A stretch of 64,000 bases of DNA from an uncultured Clostridia bacterium (GTDB lineage: Bacteria; Bacillota; Clostridia; TANB77; CAG-508). The position numbers and the translations under genes were made by a program. Positions 8,911 through 17,500 of this stretch are shown here, piece by piece. The stretch lies in the NCBI GenBank assembly GCA_934122235.1, contig CAKOWE010000004.1:1-64000 (forward strand), in the 5' to 3' direction. The notes below the pieces were generated by a model, which was not told the DNA's origin, did not search any database, and was given only the letters and a program-made list of their open reading frames with translations. Each line of letters begins with the position of its first letter. Position 1 is the first letter of the stretch.

Positions 8911-9609
8911 CTATTTTATTATATCCACCATATTACTAGAATTTATTCCATTTAAATTATAATAACTTGATGGTATTTCACCAATTATTACTGTTTCAAC
9001 CAATAATACTTGATTTGTTATACTAGTATTTATTGTATTAAATGGTGTTAATATTTTTACTTCACATTGTAAATCTAAATAAATTCTATGCATTGTTTGA
9101 TTAATTCCAGTAGAAACAAATTCTGTTTTTATTTCTGTTATTATATTCCCAGCTGGAACTACTTTTATTTTTATATTAGGTCCTACTCCAGCAAGAAAAT
9201 TCACCCCCAAACAACTTCCTGCCGGAATAGAAACTTGCTCTATTTGCAGTTTACTTAACTCTTCTTGTATAGCCACCGCTATATCTGAAGCAATTTCATT
9301 TATAATAACAACATCAGATTTTATTACACTTATATTTCCTTTATCATCTTTCACCAAATCAACAATATTTCCATAGTTTTTCTCTTTTAATATTCTACTA
9401 GATTGAATATTAGTTATATTTGTTGCAATTTCTTGAACCTTTTCTTTACAATTCATATCAAATATTGGATTTATAGATTTCAATACTATTGTTAATGTAA
9501 AAAAAGCAATAGATAAGATTAATATTATTTTTATAACTTTATTATTTCTATCATTTTTAAAATTTATTTTTGGAATTCTAATTTTTCTTCGAGAATATAT
9601 TGTATCCAT
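8911..9609 (-). CDS. yunB: Sporulation protein YunB
   Basis: A YunB-family sporulation protein, 232 aa, with one N-terminal membrane helix (about 25-45). A conserved domain follows with SVIKSDVVIINEIASDIA, the PAGSCLGVNFLAGVGPNIKIKVVPAGN segment and the NQVLLVETVIIGEIPSSYYN C-terminal motif. In Bacillus subtilis yunB is in the mother-cell sigma-E regulon and its loss affects spore formation. It follows the SPOCS/LysM gene by 4 bp, so the two are probably one sporulation operon. Confidence 0.85.
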   Translation of the reverse strand: MDTIYSRRKIRIPKINFKNDRNNKVIKIILILSIAFFTLTIVLKSINPIFDMNCKEKVQEIATNITNIQSSRILKEKNYGNIVDLVKDDKGNISVIKSDVVIINEIASDIAVAIQEELSKLQIEQVSIPAGSCLGVNFLAGVGPNIKIKVVPAGNIITEIKTEFVSTGINQTMHRIYLDLQCEVKILTPFNTINTSITNQVLLVETVIIGEIPSSYYNLNGINSSNMVDIIK

Positions 9610-9613
9610 AGCT

Positions 9614-11158
9614 TTAAGCCGTTTGTCTGCAACAATATCTTGGTATAAATAGTTGCATTCCTGGTGTTATCATATCAACATCTTCTATTTCGTTCACTTT
9701 TGCAATTTCTTCTATTGTGCTATCAAATTTCTTTGCAATCTCCCATAATGTATCTTTTGGTTTTACAAAATATATTACCATACTATATTGATTACAATTT
9801 CTTTTCTCTTCTATATCAATATTATCTATTACATTTATTTTTTCATTTTTCAAAATTGTTACTGCAAATTGTAAATCTATTTTAGTTTGAATATTTCCAT
9901 CATTTAAAACAACAAAATCTTGTGTTTTTATCTCTATATTTGTATCTAAAGATGTTGTTTCAGTAATATTATTATTACTTATTGAAAAATTAAGTGGAAG
10001 TTTTACACTTTTTGAGTCTAATCTGTTAGAATTACTTGATTCAAACAAAAACTCTAATTCTACTTCACCTTCGTATGTAACTCTTCCGTTTCTAACATCA
10101 GATTTCTGTATATCTGGCTTCACGCATACATCATATATTTGGTTATTTTGTATTTCTGGAATTGAAACATTTTCTTGCATAATACAATCTTCCATCAAAT
10201 TATCTTTATTTACTAGTGCCGTTAACTGCTTTTGGCTAAAATTTATTGTACTAGTTGGACTATATAAATCTTGTATTACATTTATTTGTTTTAATTCATA
10301 AACGTAACAACTAATCTCAATTTCAGCTTCTACATATACAGAATGTTCCTCTACACTATTTGGCTTTACTATCATATTTTTTAATTTATATTTTGTATTG
10401 CACTTATTTGTATCACTTACATTAGGTATATCCACAAATCCCATAACAGGAATTAAACCTTGTGCTATTTTTATTCTATTATCTTCTGTTAAATACATTA
10501 TTTTTACTTGTACATCGGCTTTAGCTAAAATCTTATTGTAGCTAACCTTTATATCTTTATTTACTATATTTACATCAGATCTTAAAATTTCAGCTAGATT
10601 ATCTATGTTATCAAATGATATTGTATCCTTAGCTACTGTTTTTGTACTTCCACTGCCAACTAATGAATTTACTTCTACTGTATCATTTAAGCATTGTACT
10701 CCCTCTATTGAATCCACATTATTTACAATATCCACATTATCATTTGAATATATTTTTACATTTAAGTCTAAAAATGCCTTTATATTTACCTTCCTACTAT
10801 TTATAACTTTACACTCTATATTTTTTATATTTAGCATTTCATCTAAATCCATGCCACATCTGCATTCATCAAAATCTATAGCTTGGCTAAAATCCACTGA
10901 AGTATTCAAACTTCTAACCGAACCTAGTTCATCATCTGCTAAATAAACTATGTCTACATTCACCGCTCCATCTAATCTAATTTTTCCATCCAAAACTTCT
11001 TTTTTATATATGCATATATTACCATTTACACTAATTGTACTTAAAATATCTGGTTTTATATCATTGACTATTACATCACCATCTACTTCTATAATATCAT
11101 TTTTTTGTCCAACTAATTGATTTATACATATTTTCTCTTTGCTAGTATCTAACTGCAT
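9614..11158 (-). CDS. SPOCS (DUF3794) and LysM domain spore protein
   Basis: A 514-aa protein with repeated DUF3794/SPOCS domains (N-terminal VGQKNDIIEVDGDVIVNDIK and two further copies) and a C-terminal LysM domain in the last 50 or so residues (YFVKPKDTLWEIAKKF...ITPGMQLFIPRY). SPOCS-LysM proteins are spore-envelope proteins that bind cortex peptidoglycan or coat proteins. I chose the ATG at 11158 because GGAGG lies 5 nt upstream; the frame is open for 27 codons further without a site. Operon with yunB. Function by family only. Confidence 0.85.
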   Translation of the reverse strand: MQLDTSKEKICINQLVGQKNDIIEVDGDVIVNDIKPDILSTISVNGNICIYKKEVLDGKIRLDGAVNVDIVYLADDELGSVRSLNTSVDFSQAIDFDECRCGMDLDEMLNIKNIECKVINSRKVNIKAFLDLNVKIYSNDNVDIVNNVDSIEGVQCLNDTVEVNSLVGSGSTKTVAKDTISFDNIDNLAEILRSDVNIVNKDIKVSYNKILAKADVQVKIMYLTEDNRIKIAQGLIPVMGFVDIPNVSDTNKCNTKYKLKNMIVKPNSVEEHSVYVEAEIEISCYVYELKQINVIQDLYSPTSTINFSQKQLTALVNKDNLMEDCIMQENVSIPEIQNNQIYDVCVKPDIQKSDVRNGRVTYEGEVELEFLFESSNSNRLDSKSVKLPLNFSISNNNITETTSLDTNIEIKTQDFVVLNDGNIQTKIDLQFAVTILKNEKINVIDNIDIEEKRNCNQYSMVIYFVKPKDTLWEIAKKFDSTIEEIAKVNEIEDVDMITPGMQLFIPRYCCRQTA

Positions 11159-11240
11159 AAAAACCTCCATTCTGGCAAATCCTTCTTGCCATATAAACTT
11201 ATTTAAAATATCTATAGTTATATATATTTTGTTGGACAAA

Positions 11241-11268
11241 AAAAATTCCTATTTTCATAGGAATTTTG
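11241..11268 (-). terminator. Terminator after veg
   Basis: An 8-bp stem ATTCCTAT (11245-11252)/ATAGGAAT (11257-11264), extended by flanking A-T pairs, with a long T-run on the minus strand (complement of the A-tract at 11238-11245). Confidence 0.85.
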
Positions 11269-11281
11269 TTTTTTATTTTAT

Positions 11282-11557
11282 TTATTTAGCTGGTAATGGT
11301 GGAATTAATGGACTATAACCTGCTCCATCAAAAACCTGAACCTCTACAGCTCTAGTTAATATATCAGTGTAACTATACGTAACACTTCTGTTTTGTTCTT
11401 CATATCTAACAACAAAAATGTTTGGATATGTTTTTTCTATTGTAGCTTCTTCTTCAAAAGGTTTATTTCTGCCTAAAGAACCTTTTACTATTATCTTTTG
11501 TCCGATTTTTTCTCCGATGTCTGTTTTTAAATTTGATATGTCATTTTTAAAAATCAT
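11282..11557 (-). CDS. veg: Veg protein
   Basis: Veg family protein (91 aa; Bacillus subtilis Veg is 86 aa), which in Bacillus stimulates biofilm matrix gene expression. Family hallmarks are IGQKIIVKGSLGRNKPFEEEATIEKTYPNIFVVRYE and the SYTDILTRAVEVQVF segment. It has a consensus sigma-A promoter just upstream and its own terminator, so it is a highly expressed single gene, as veg is in Bacillus. Confidence 0.93.
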   Translation of the reverse strand: MIFKNDISNLKTDIGEKIGQKIIVKGSLGRNKPFEEEATIEKTYPNIFVVRYEEQNRSVTYSYTDILTRAVEVQVFDGAGYSPLIPPLPAK

Positions 11558-11587
11558 ACAATCACTACTTTCCTTTAAGATGGTTTG

Positions 11588-11616
11588 ATTATATCAACTT
11601 TCCAGCTTAATGTCAA
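11588..11616 (-). promoter_or_regulatory. Full-consensus sigma-A promoter of veg
   Basis: On the minus strand TTGACA (11616-11611), a 17-bp spacer and TATAAT (11593-11588): six of six at both boxes with ideal spacing, about 30 bp before the veg start. The Bacillus veg promoter is likewise one of the strongest vegetative promoters. Confidence 0.9.
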
Positions 11617-11716
11617 AAGCAGTAGTTTTAAGTCGTTTGCTGTTACATGCGTATTATCAAGGCTTTTGTGCTTTTGTTACATTTGCATTACAATTGTGTT
11701 ACATTTAAATTACATG

Positions 11717-12394
11717 TTATTCATCTAAAATCTTCCATGAACCTATATGCTTTGGTTCTAACTCAAATGACATCATTTGTTTTGTTATAGGATGTGGAAA
11801 TTCTAACTTATATGCCCACAAAGATATTTGTTTTCCTCTTCCTCTTGTACCATATTTTTGATCTCCACATATACTATGATTTCTACTTGCTAATTGTAAT
11901 CTTATTTGATGATGTCGCCCAGTATCTAGTTTTATTCTCAAAACAGATAAATTTATTTCTTCATTATATTTTAACACTTCATATTCAAGTTTTGCATATT
12001 TTGCATTTTTTGTACCTTCTTTTACTACTTTACTAGTATTGGTTCTTTCGTTTTTTAACAAATAGTCTTCTAATACTCCTTTGGAAACATCAAATTTTCC
12101 ATCTGCAATAACTAAATAATATTTATTAAATTCCTTATTTCTTATACTTTCGCTTAACCTTGCCGCTGCTTTTGATGTCTTAGCAAACACCATCATTCCT
12201 CCAACAGGTCTATCTAATCTATGCACTAATCCTAAATATACATTTCCAGGTTTGTTATATTTCTCTTTTATATATTCTTTTATTAATGTTAACATATCTA
12301 CATCTTCTGTTTTATCTTGCTGTGAAGGTATATTTACTGGTTTTTCTACTACAATTATATGATTGTCCTCATATATTACATTTAATTTTTCCAT
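11717..12394 (-). CDS. RluA-family rRNA/tRNA pseudouridine synthase
   Basis: Pseudouridine synthase of the RluA/RluD family, 225 aa. It carries the HRLDRPVGGMMVFAKT motif with catalytic D61, the LVIADGKF segment and the ISLWAYKLEFPHP C-terminal motif. It lacks an S4 domain. I chose the ATG at 12394, after GGGAGAG; the stop of the preceding methyltransferase gene lies one base upstream, so the two are translationally linked. Substrate (23S rRNA or tRNA) cannot be told from the sequence. Confidence 0.88.
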   Translation of the reverse strand: MEKLNVIYEDNHIIVVEKPVNIPSQQDKTEDVDMLTLIKEYIKEKYNKPGNVYLGLVHRLDRPVGGMMVFAKTSKAAARLSESIRNKEFNKYYLVIADGKFDVSKGVLEDYLLKNERTNTSKVVKEGTKNAKYAKLEYEVLKYNEEINLSVLRIKLDTGRHHQIRLQLASRNHSICGDQKYGTRGRGKQISLWAYKLEFPHPITKQMMSFELEPKHIGSWKILDE

Positions 12395-12395
12395 T

Positions 12396-13259
12396 TTAAC
12401 TCTCCCAACGACCATATATACCACAAGGTAATATTAACTCTGAATTTTTCATTGGTAATCCAATTTCACCTGAAGTTATTTTTCCTTTATACTTGTTATT
12501 CATATTCAAATTTAATATATTACTTAAAACTGTAGAAGATATTCCAGTTGTATATGAATTTATTAGAAAAAATAGCGGGTTGTCGCTCAAAACTTGCATA
12601 CATAATTCTATCAAATTATTAATGCTATCTTCAAACTGCCATACCTCTCCGTTTGTCCCTCTACCATAAGATGGTGGATCCATTATAATAGCATCATATG
12701 TATTTTCTCTTCTAATTTCTCTTTGAACAAATTTTACAACATCATCTACTATATATCTTATTGGTTTATCTTGCAATTTCGATGACGTTACATTTTCTTT
12801 TGCCCAAGCAACCATTCCCTTTGAACTATCAACATGACAAACAGATGCTCCTGCATATAAGCACGCAACAGATGCTCCACCTGTATATGCAAAAAGGTTT
12901 AATACTTTTATTGGTCTTTTGGCATTTTCTATTTTATTTATCATCCAATCCCAATTTACCGCCTGTTCCGGAAATAAACCTGTATGCTTAAAACCCATTA
13001 ATTTTATATTAAATGTCAAATCTTTATATTGTATTTTCCAACTTTCTGGAAGTTTTGTTTTATAACTCCAACTACCGCCACCAGTTTTACTTCTATTATA
13101 TGTGGCATTTGCATCTTTCCATTTATTTTCAAATGTTTTTTTATTCCATATAACCTGAGGATCTGGCCTTACTAATAAGTATTTTCCCCATCTTTCTAGC
13201 TTTTCTCCACTTGCCATATCTAGTATTTCGTAATCTTTCCAATCATTTGCTATGTTCAT
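12396..13259 (-). CDS. Class I SAM-dependent methyltransferase, RlmI/RlmK-like
   Basis: A 287-aa Rossmann-fold methyltransferase. The SAM-binding motif is VLNLFAYTGGASVACLYAG, an acidic motif follows (HVDSSKGMVAWAKEN), and the catalytic-region motif is DAIIMDPPSYGRG. This layout fits rRNA cytosine-C5 methyltransferases such as RlmI, but it lacks the usual N-terminal PUA domain, so the target is uncertain. The start at 13259 follows GGAGG and overlaps the end of ispH by 17 bp. It forms an operon with ispH and the pseudouridine synthase. Confidence 0.8.
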   Translation of the reverse strand: MNIANDWKDYEILDMASGEKLERWGKYLLVRPDPQVIWNKKTFENKWKDANATYNRSKTGGGSWSYKTKLPESWKIQYKDLTFNIKLMGFKHTGLFPEQAVNWDWMINKIENAKRPIKVLNLFAYTGGASVACLYAGASVCHVDSSKGMVAWAKENVTSSKLQDKPIRYIVDDVVKFVQREIRRENTYDAIIMDPPSYGRGTNGEVWQFEDSINNLIELCMQVLSDNPLFFLINSYTTGISSTVLSNILNLNMNNKYKGKITSGEIGLPMKNSELILPCGIYGRWES

Positions 13260-14127
13260 TTTTTCCTCCATTTTTTATATATTCTACAACTTCAATTATG
13301 CTTTCTTGTGGTGTTGATGCACCTGCCGTTATTCCAATTTTATCAAACTTATCTTCAAATATCATCTTCAATTCATTATCATTTTTATTTTGTATCAAAA
13401 TTGCCCTTTTACAATTTTGACAAGCTATATCATATAACCTTTTAGTATTTGCACTATTTTTGCCTCCAATAACTATCATTACATCTACTTGCTTTGATAT
13501 TTCTTCAGTTTCTTTTTGTCTCATAAAAGTTGCATTACATATAGTATTTTCTATTTTTATATCACAACTTAAATTATTTTTTAACTCTCCAACTATATTT
13601 TCAAAATTTGCTATTGAAAATGTAGTTTGAACAATTATTACTACCTTCTCTAAAGTTGAGTTATTAAAATTACATACAGCTTCTTTTATATCTTCCAAAT
13701 TTTCTATTATTGTACAATTTTCCCCACAGAATCCTCTAGTTCCAATTGTTTCTGGATGAGATTTTTCAGCTATAAGCATTATATAATATCCTTCATTCAT
13801 ATAATTCTTAGCTAATTCATGTATATTTTTCACTTTAGGACAAGTTAAATCTATTATATTGATTAATTTATCCTTTGCTAATTTATATACCTCAGGGTTT
13901 ACTCCATGTGCTCTTATAATTACAGTAGAATTATTAGGTGCCTCATTAATATTATTTATTATAATTAAACCTTTATTAGTAAGATCATATACAACCTTTT
14001 CATTGTGTACTAATTCTCCTAAGCAATATAAATTACTATATTTTTCATCTAATTGTTTATATGTTTTATCTACTGCATTTTTTACTCCAAAACAAAAGCC
14101 AGCAGTTTTTCCAATTATTAACTCCAT
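13243..14127 (-). CDS. ispH: 4-hydroxy-3-methylbut-2-enyl diphosphate reductase
   Basis: Last enzyme of the non-mevalonate isoprenoid pathway; its [4Fe-4S] cluster reduces HMBPP to IPP and DMAPP. The 294 aa contain the three cluster cysteines C12 (TAGFCFGV), C96 (DLTCPKVK) and C197 (TICNAT), plus substrate histidines H41, H74 and H124. The start MELIIGK at 14127 follows GAGGAG; 14 upstream codons are open but unneeded. It heads an operon with the methyltransferase and RluA-type synthase. Confidence 0.95.
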   Translation of the reverse strand: MELIIGKTAGFCFGVKNAVDKTYKQLDEKYSNLYCLGELVHNEKVVYDLTNKGLIIINNINEAPNNSTVIIRAHGVNPEVYKLAKDKLINIIDLTCPKVKNIHELAKNYMNEGYYIMLIAEKSHPETIGTRGFCGENCTIIENLEDIKEAVCNFNNSTLEKVVIIVQTTFSIANFENIVGELKNNLSCDIKIENTICNATFMRQKETEEISKQVDVMIVIGGKNSANTKRLYDIACQNCKRAILIQNKNDNELKMIFEDKFDKIGITAGASTPQESIIEVVEYIKNGGKNEHSK

Positions 14128-14156
14128 TTTTTCTCCTCTATACTTTAGTTCTTTTT

Positions 14157-14354
14157 TTATATTGTACATAATATTTCAAAAAACTTATATATTAAGTATA
14201 AATTTATTAAAACTAATATGCTCGTTATTCCAAGCACAGTTGCAATAAACTTATGATTTTTAAATATATTTTCTTTTTTATTCTTATGTGTTTTTAATGA
14301 ATCCTTTTTTTCATTATAGTTTATATTCAAATAATCATCTTTTGTAATTTCCAT
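14157..14354 (-). CDS. Small single-pass membrane protein (65 aa)
   Basis: Unrecognised. A charged N-terminal half of about 35 residues (MEITKDDYLNINYNEKK) is followed by one hydrophobic helix (FIATVLGITSILVLINLYLIYKF). The ATG at 14354 has a good GGAGG site, supporting a real gene. It sits 29 bp upstream of ispH on the same strand and may share its transcript. Function unknown. Confidence 0.6.
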   Translation of the reverse strand: MEITKDDYLNINYNEKKDSLKTHKNKKENIFKNHKFIATVLGITSILVLINLYLIYKFFEILCTI

Positions 14355-14455
14355 ATATTACCTCCAATATATATTTTAAATATTCTTATTAATATATATT
14401 CACAAAGCAATATAATTATTCTTATATATTATCATAATCGTACGTCATATTTCAA

Positions 14456-16255
14456 CTAAACTTCTTCATTATTGTCCAAATTTAATATTTCTCTTGCCAT
14501 TTTTTCATTTATTCCTTTTATACTTGTTATTTCCTCAATATTTGATTTTTTTATATTTTCTATACTTCCAAACTTTTTTAGAAGCTCTTGCCTTTTCTTT
14601 TCTCCTATTCCTTTTATATCATCAAGTTCTGATTTTAACATTTCTTTTTCTCTTAATTTTCTATGATATTCAATTGCAGTATTATGAACTTCATCTTGAA
14701 AAATAGTTATAAAGTTTAATAATTCTTTACTTATTTTTATTTCGTTTCTATTTTTATCTATTAATGCTCTTGTTTGATGTTTATCATTTTTTACCATTCC
14801 ATAAACTGGTATATTTAAATTATAAGAATCAATAACTTCCAATATTGCTCGTATTTGAGTTATCCCTCCATCTGCCAATATTAAATCTGGTAACTTTCCA
14901 AAGCCATTATCCTCGCCATTTATTGAATGTTTTATTCTTCTTTCTATTACTTCTTTTGTGCATTTAGGATCATCTTGTCCATAAACAGTTTTTATTTTAA
15001 ATCTTCTAGATAAATTTCTTTTTATATTTCCATCTATTGCCACACACATTCCAGCAACAATATTGGTTCCAGAAATATTTGATATATCAAAACATTCAAT
15101 TTTTCTTGGTAATTTATCCAAATTCAAAACATTTTTTAATTCTAACAATATATCTTCCTTATCTTTTGAATTATTCTCTAAAGTAATCTTTGCATTATTT
15201 TCTGCCATTTCTACAAAACGCAACTTTTCTCCTTTTTGTGGGAATTTAAATTCTACTTTTTTTCCTGCTCTTTCACTTAGCAAATTTTGCAATACTTCTG
15301 CTTCTTCAAATTCTTCTTGTAGCATTATTTTGCTTGGTAAATCTTGCCTATCAAAATAATATTGTTTTATAAAGCTTGACAATATTTCTTTATTTTCTAT
15401 ATCAGACATATTATTAAAAAAATAATGTTCTCTACCTATCATTTTACTATTTCTAACAAAAAAGATTTCAATACACACTTTTAAGCTGTTTCTAGCCATG
15501 CCAATAACATCTATTGTATTTTCATTTATATTAGAAACCTTCTGTTTTGCTGAGATGCGCTCTATAGCAATTTTTTTGTCTCTTAATACTGCTGCTTTTT
15601 CATACTCCATTTTTTGTGACATTTCTAATATTTCGTCATCTATTTTTTTTATTATTTTTTCTGTTTTACCTTCTAATAACATTATAATCTGGTCTATTTG
15701 TTCTCTATAATTTTCTTTTGAAACATACCCTATACAAGGAGCTAAACACTTTTTAATATGATAATTTAAGCAAGCTCTTTTATTAGATTTAAAATTTCTA
15801 CATTGTCTTATTTGAAATTTTTGCTTAATAAAATCGACCATCTCTTTGGCGCTTCCTGGATTGGCATATGGTCCAAAATATTTACTACCATCATTTAAAA
15901 CAGTTCTTGTTATAAATACACTTGGATAATCTGATTTTATATCTATTTTTATATATGGATAAGTTTTATCATCTTTTAATAAAACATTAAATTTAGGTTT
16001 ATTTTTTTTTATCAAATTGCACTCTAAGATTAACGCCTCTGCTTCATTGTCAGTAACAATATACTCAAAATGATCTATTAAGGATACCATTCGTTTTATC
16101 CTCTCTGTTTTGTTTGTCTTTCTAAAATATTGTCTAACTCTATTTTTTAAAGAAACAGCTTTTCCTACATATATAATATTATCATATTTATCTCTCATTA
16201 TATAAACTCCAGGTTTTCCTGGTAATTTTTTTAATTCTTCATTTATATTAAACAT
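14456..16255 (-). CDS. uvrC: UvrABC excinuclease subunit C
   Basis: Nucleotide excision repair nuclease that makes both incisions around damage. The 599 aa comprise an N-terminal GIY-YIG nuclease (GVYIMRDKYDNIIYVGKA, residues 16-33), a UvrB-binding UVR motif (MEYEKAAVLRDKKIAI), the RNase H-like C-terminal nuclease (IECFDISNISGTN) and terminal helix-hairpin-helix repeats (LDDIKGIGEKKRQELL). I prefer the ATG at 16255 over a GTG at 16267 because AGGTG is better spaced. It follows the glycosyltransferase gene on the same strand. Confidence 0.95.
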   Translation of the reverse strand: MFNINEELKKLPGKPGVYIMRDKYDNIIYVGKAVSLKNRVRQYFRKTNKTERIKRMVSLIDHFEYIVTDNEAEALILECNLIKKNKPKFNVLLKDDKTYPYIKIDIKSDYPSVFITRTVLNDGSKYFGPYANPGSAKEMVDFIKQKFQIRQCRNFKSNKRACLNYHIKKCLAPCIGYVSKENYREQIDQIIMLLEGKTEKIIKKIDDEILEMSQKMEYEKAAVLRDKKIAIERISAKQKVSNINENTIDVIGMARNSLKVCIEIFFVRNSKMIGREHYFFNNMSDIENKEILSSFIKQYYFDRQDLPSKIMLQEEFEEAEVLQNLLSERAGKKVEFKFPQKGEKLRFVEMAENNAKITLENNSKDKEDILLELKNVLNLDKLPRKIECFDISNISGTNIVAGMCVAIDGNIKRNLSRRFKIKTVYGQDDPKCTKEVIERRIKHSINGEDNGFGKLPDLILADGGITQIRAILEVIDSYNLNIPVYGMVKNDKHQTRALIDKNRNEIKISKELLNFITIFQDEVHNTAIEYHRKLREKEMLKSELDDIKGIGEKKRQELLKKFGSIENIKKSNIEEITSIKGINEKMAREILNLDNNEEV

Positions 16256-16279
16256 ACACTTTATCACCTAATTATTTTT

Positions 16280-16306
16280 AGAGGCGAGTATAAAATATTC
16301 GCCTCT
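16280..16306 (-). terminator. Hairpin between the glycosyltransferase and uvrC
   Basis: A perfect 8-bp stem AGAGGCGA (16280-16287)/TCGCCTCT (16299-16306). There is no T-run on the minus strand, so termination is doubtful; it may reduce read-through or protect the upstream mRNA 3' end. Confidence 0.45.
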
Positions 16307-16311
16307 TATAA

Positions 16312-17472
16312 TCACAACAATTTTTTCATTAAATTATAGAAATTAATAAGATATTGTTCCATTCCAAATTGTTTAGCTCTAATTCTTCCAAAGTTACCCA
16401 TTTTTTCTCTTATTTTTGGGTTTTCAACTAAGTAATCTAATTTATCTGTCATATCATTTATTAAGTTTTCATCATTTTTTATAATATACGCACATTCATC
16501 AGTAACAATTTCAGGTATTCCTCCACACTTAGTAACAACTAATGGTAATCCACTACTCATCGCTTCTACTACTACCAATCCAAATAATTCCTCCCACATT
16601 GATGGCACTACCGCTATATCCGAAATATTATGAATTTTATATAATTCTTTGTTAGGAATATATCCTGTGAATTTTATTTTATCTTCTACATCTTTTGCCA
16701 AATTTTCTAATTCGTAATCAAATTCTGTTTTAATTTTTTCACCATAATTTGAACTTCCTACAATCAACAATTTACATTTTTCAAGATTTTTTAATTGTTT
16801 AAAGCTCTTTATTAATTCCTTTATTCCCTTTTCAGGAATAGTTCTTCCAGCAAACATAATAACAACATCATCTGGTAATATTTCGTATTTACTTCTTAAT
16901 TGTTTTTTTTCTGAACTTGAAAGTTTCTTATCAAAATCATTTAAATTTATAGCATTATATAAAAGTTCTATTTTATCTTTAGTAATTTTTCCATCTTTCA
17001 TTATTACATTATATGTATATTTACTAATTGCTATAAATTTTTCATATATTCTATTATTAATTTCATTATTACCTATTTCATCTCCATGAATATGAACTAA
17101 GCATTTTTTCTTAGGAAATTTTTTTAAAATATACTCATATCCTGATATATCCCCACCTTCAATTATTACAAAATCAAAGTCAGAAACATTAATTTTTCTG
17201 CTTATTTCATCCATGTATTTTGCAAAATTTTCATCTTTCTGTTCAAATGTTAAATCCGAATTTTTTCTTTTTTGATTTATATAAACAAATTTAGTATATT
17301 CATATTGTTTGCTTAACTCTTCTGCTTTTTCTTCATATACACTTACACATGTAAAATTAATTAATCCTTTTTTTTCGTTTTCATTTAATAAATTAGTAAT
17401 AAGTGTCTCTGTTGCCCCACCTTTTGTAGCAGGAACAGGAAATACATTTGGCATTATTAAACATATATTCAT
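16312..17472 (-). CDS. GT4-family glycosyltransferase, CotSA-like
   Basis: A 386-aa retaining glycosyltransferase of family GT4. The N-terminal half opens MNICLIMPNVFPVPATKGGA, the acceptor loop typical of the CotSA group. The C-terminal half has the nucleotide-sugar motifs GRTIPEKGIKELIKSF and EELFGLVVVEAMSSGLPLV with GGIPEIV. Bacillus CotSA is a spore-coat glycosyltransferase, which would suit this spore former, but the assignment to that role is inference. It lies between cysS and uvrC, 28 bp after cysS. Confidence 0.8.
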   Translation of the reverse strand: MNICLIMPNVFPVPATKGGATETLITNLLNENEKKGLINFTCVSVYEEKAEELSKQYEYTKFVYINQKRKNSDLTFEQKDENFAKYMDEISRKINVSDFDFVIIEGGDISGYEYILKKFPKKKCLVHIHGDEIGNNEINNRIYEKFIAISKYTYNVIMKDGKITKDKIELLYNAINLNDFDKKLSSSEKKQLRSKYEILPDDVVIMFAGRTIPEKGIKELIKSFKQLKNLEKCKLLIVGSSNYGEKIKTEFDYELENLAKDVEDKIKFTGYIPNKELYKIHNISDIAVVPSMWEELFGLVVVEAMSSGLPLVVTKCGGIPEIVTDECAYIIKNDENLINDMTDKLDYLVENPKIREKMGNFGRIRAKQFGMEQYLINFYNLMKKLL

Positions 17473-17500
17473 AACTAATCTTATCCTTTATTTAATATCA

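Noticed and set aside
11640..11716. Repeated TTACAT motifs downstream of the veg promoter region
   Set aside because: Irregular spacing in AT-rich sequence; no symmetry or conserved structure that would support an operator.
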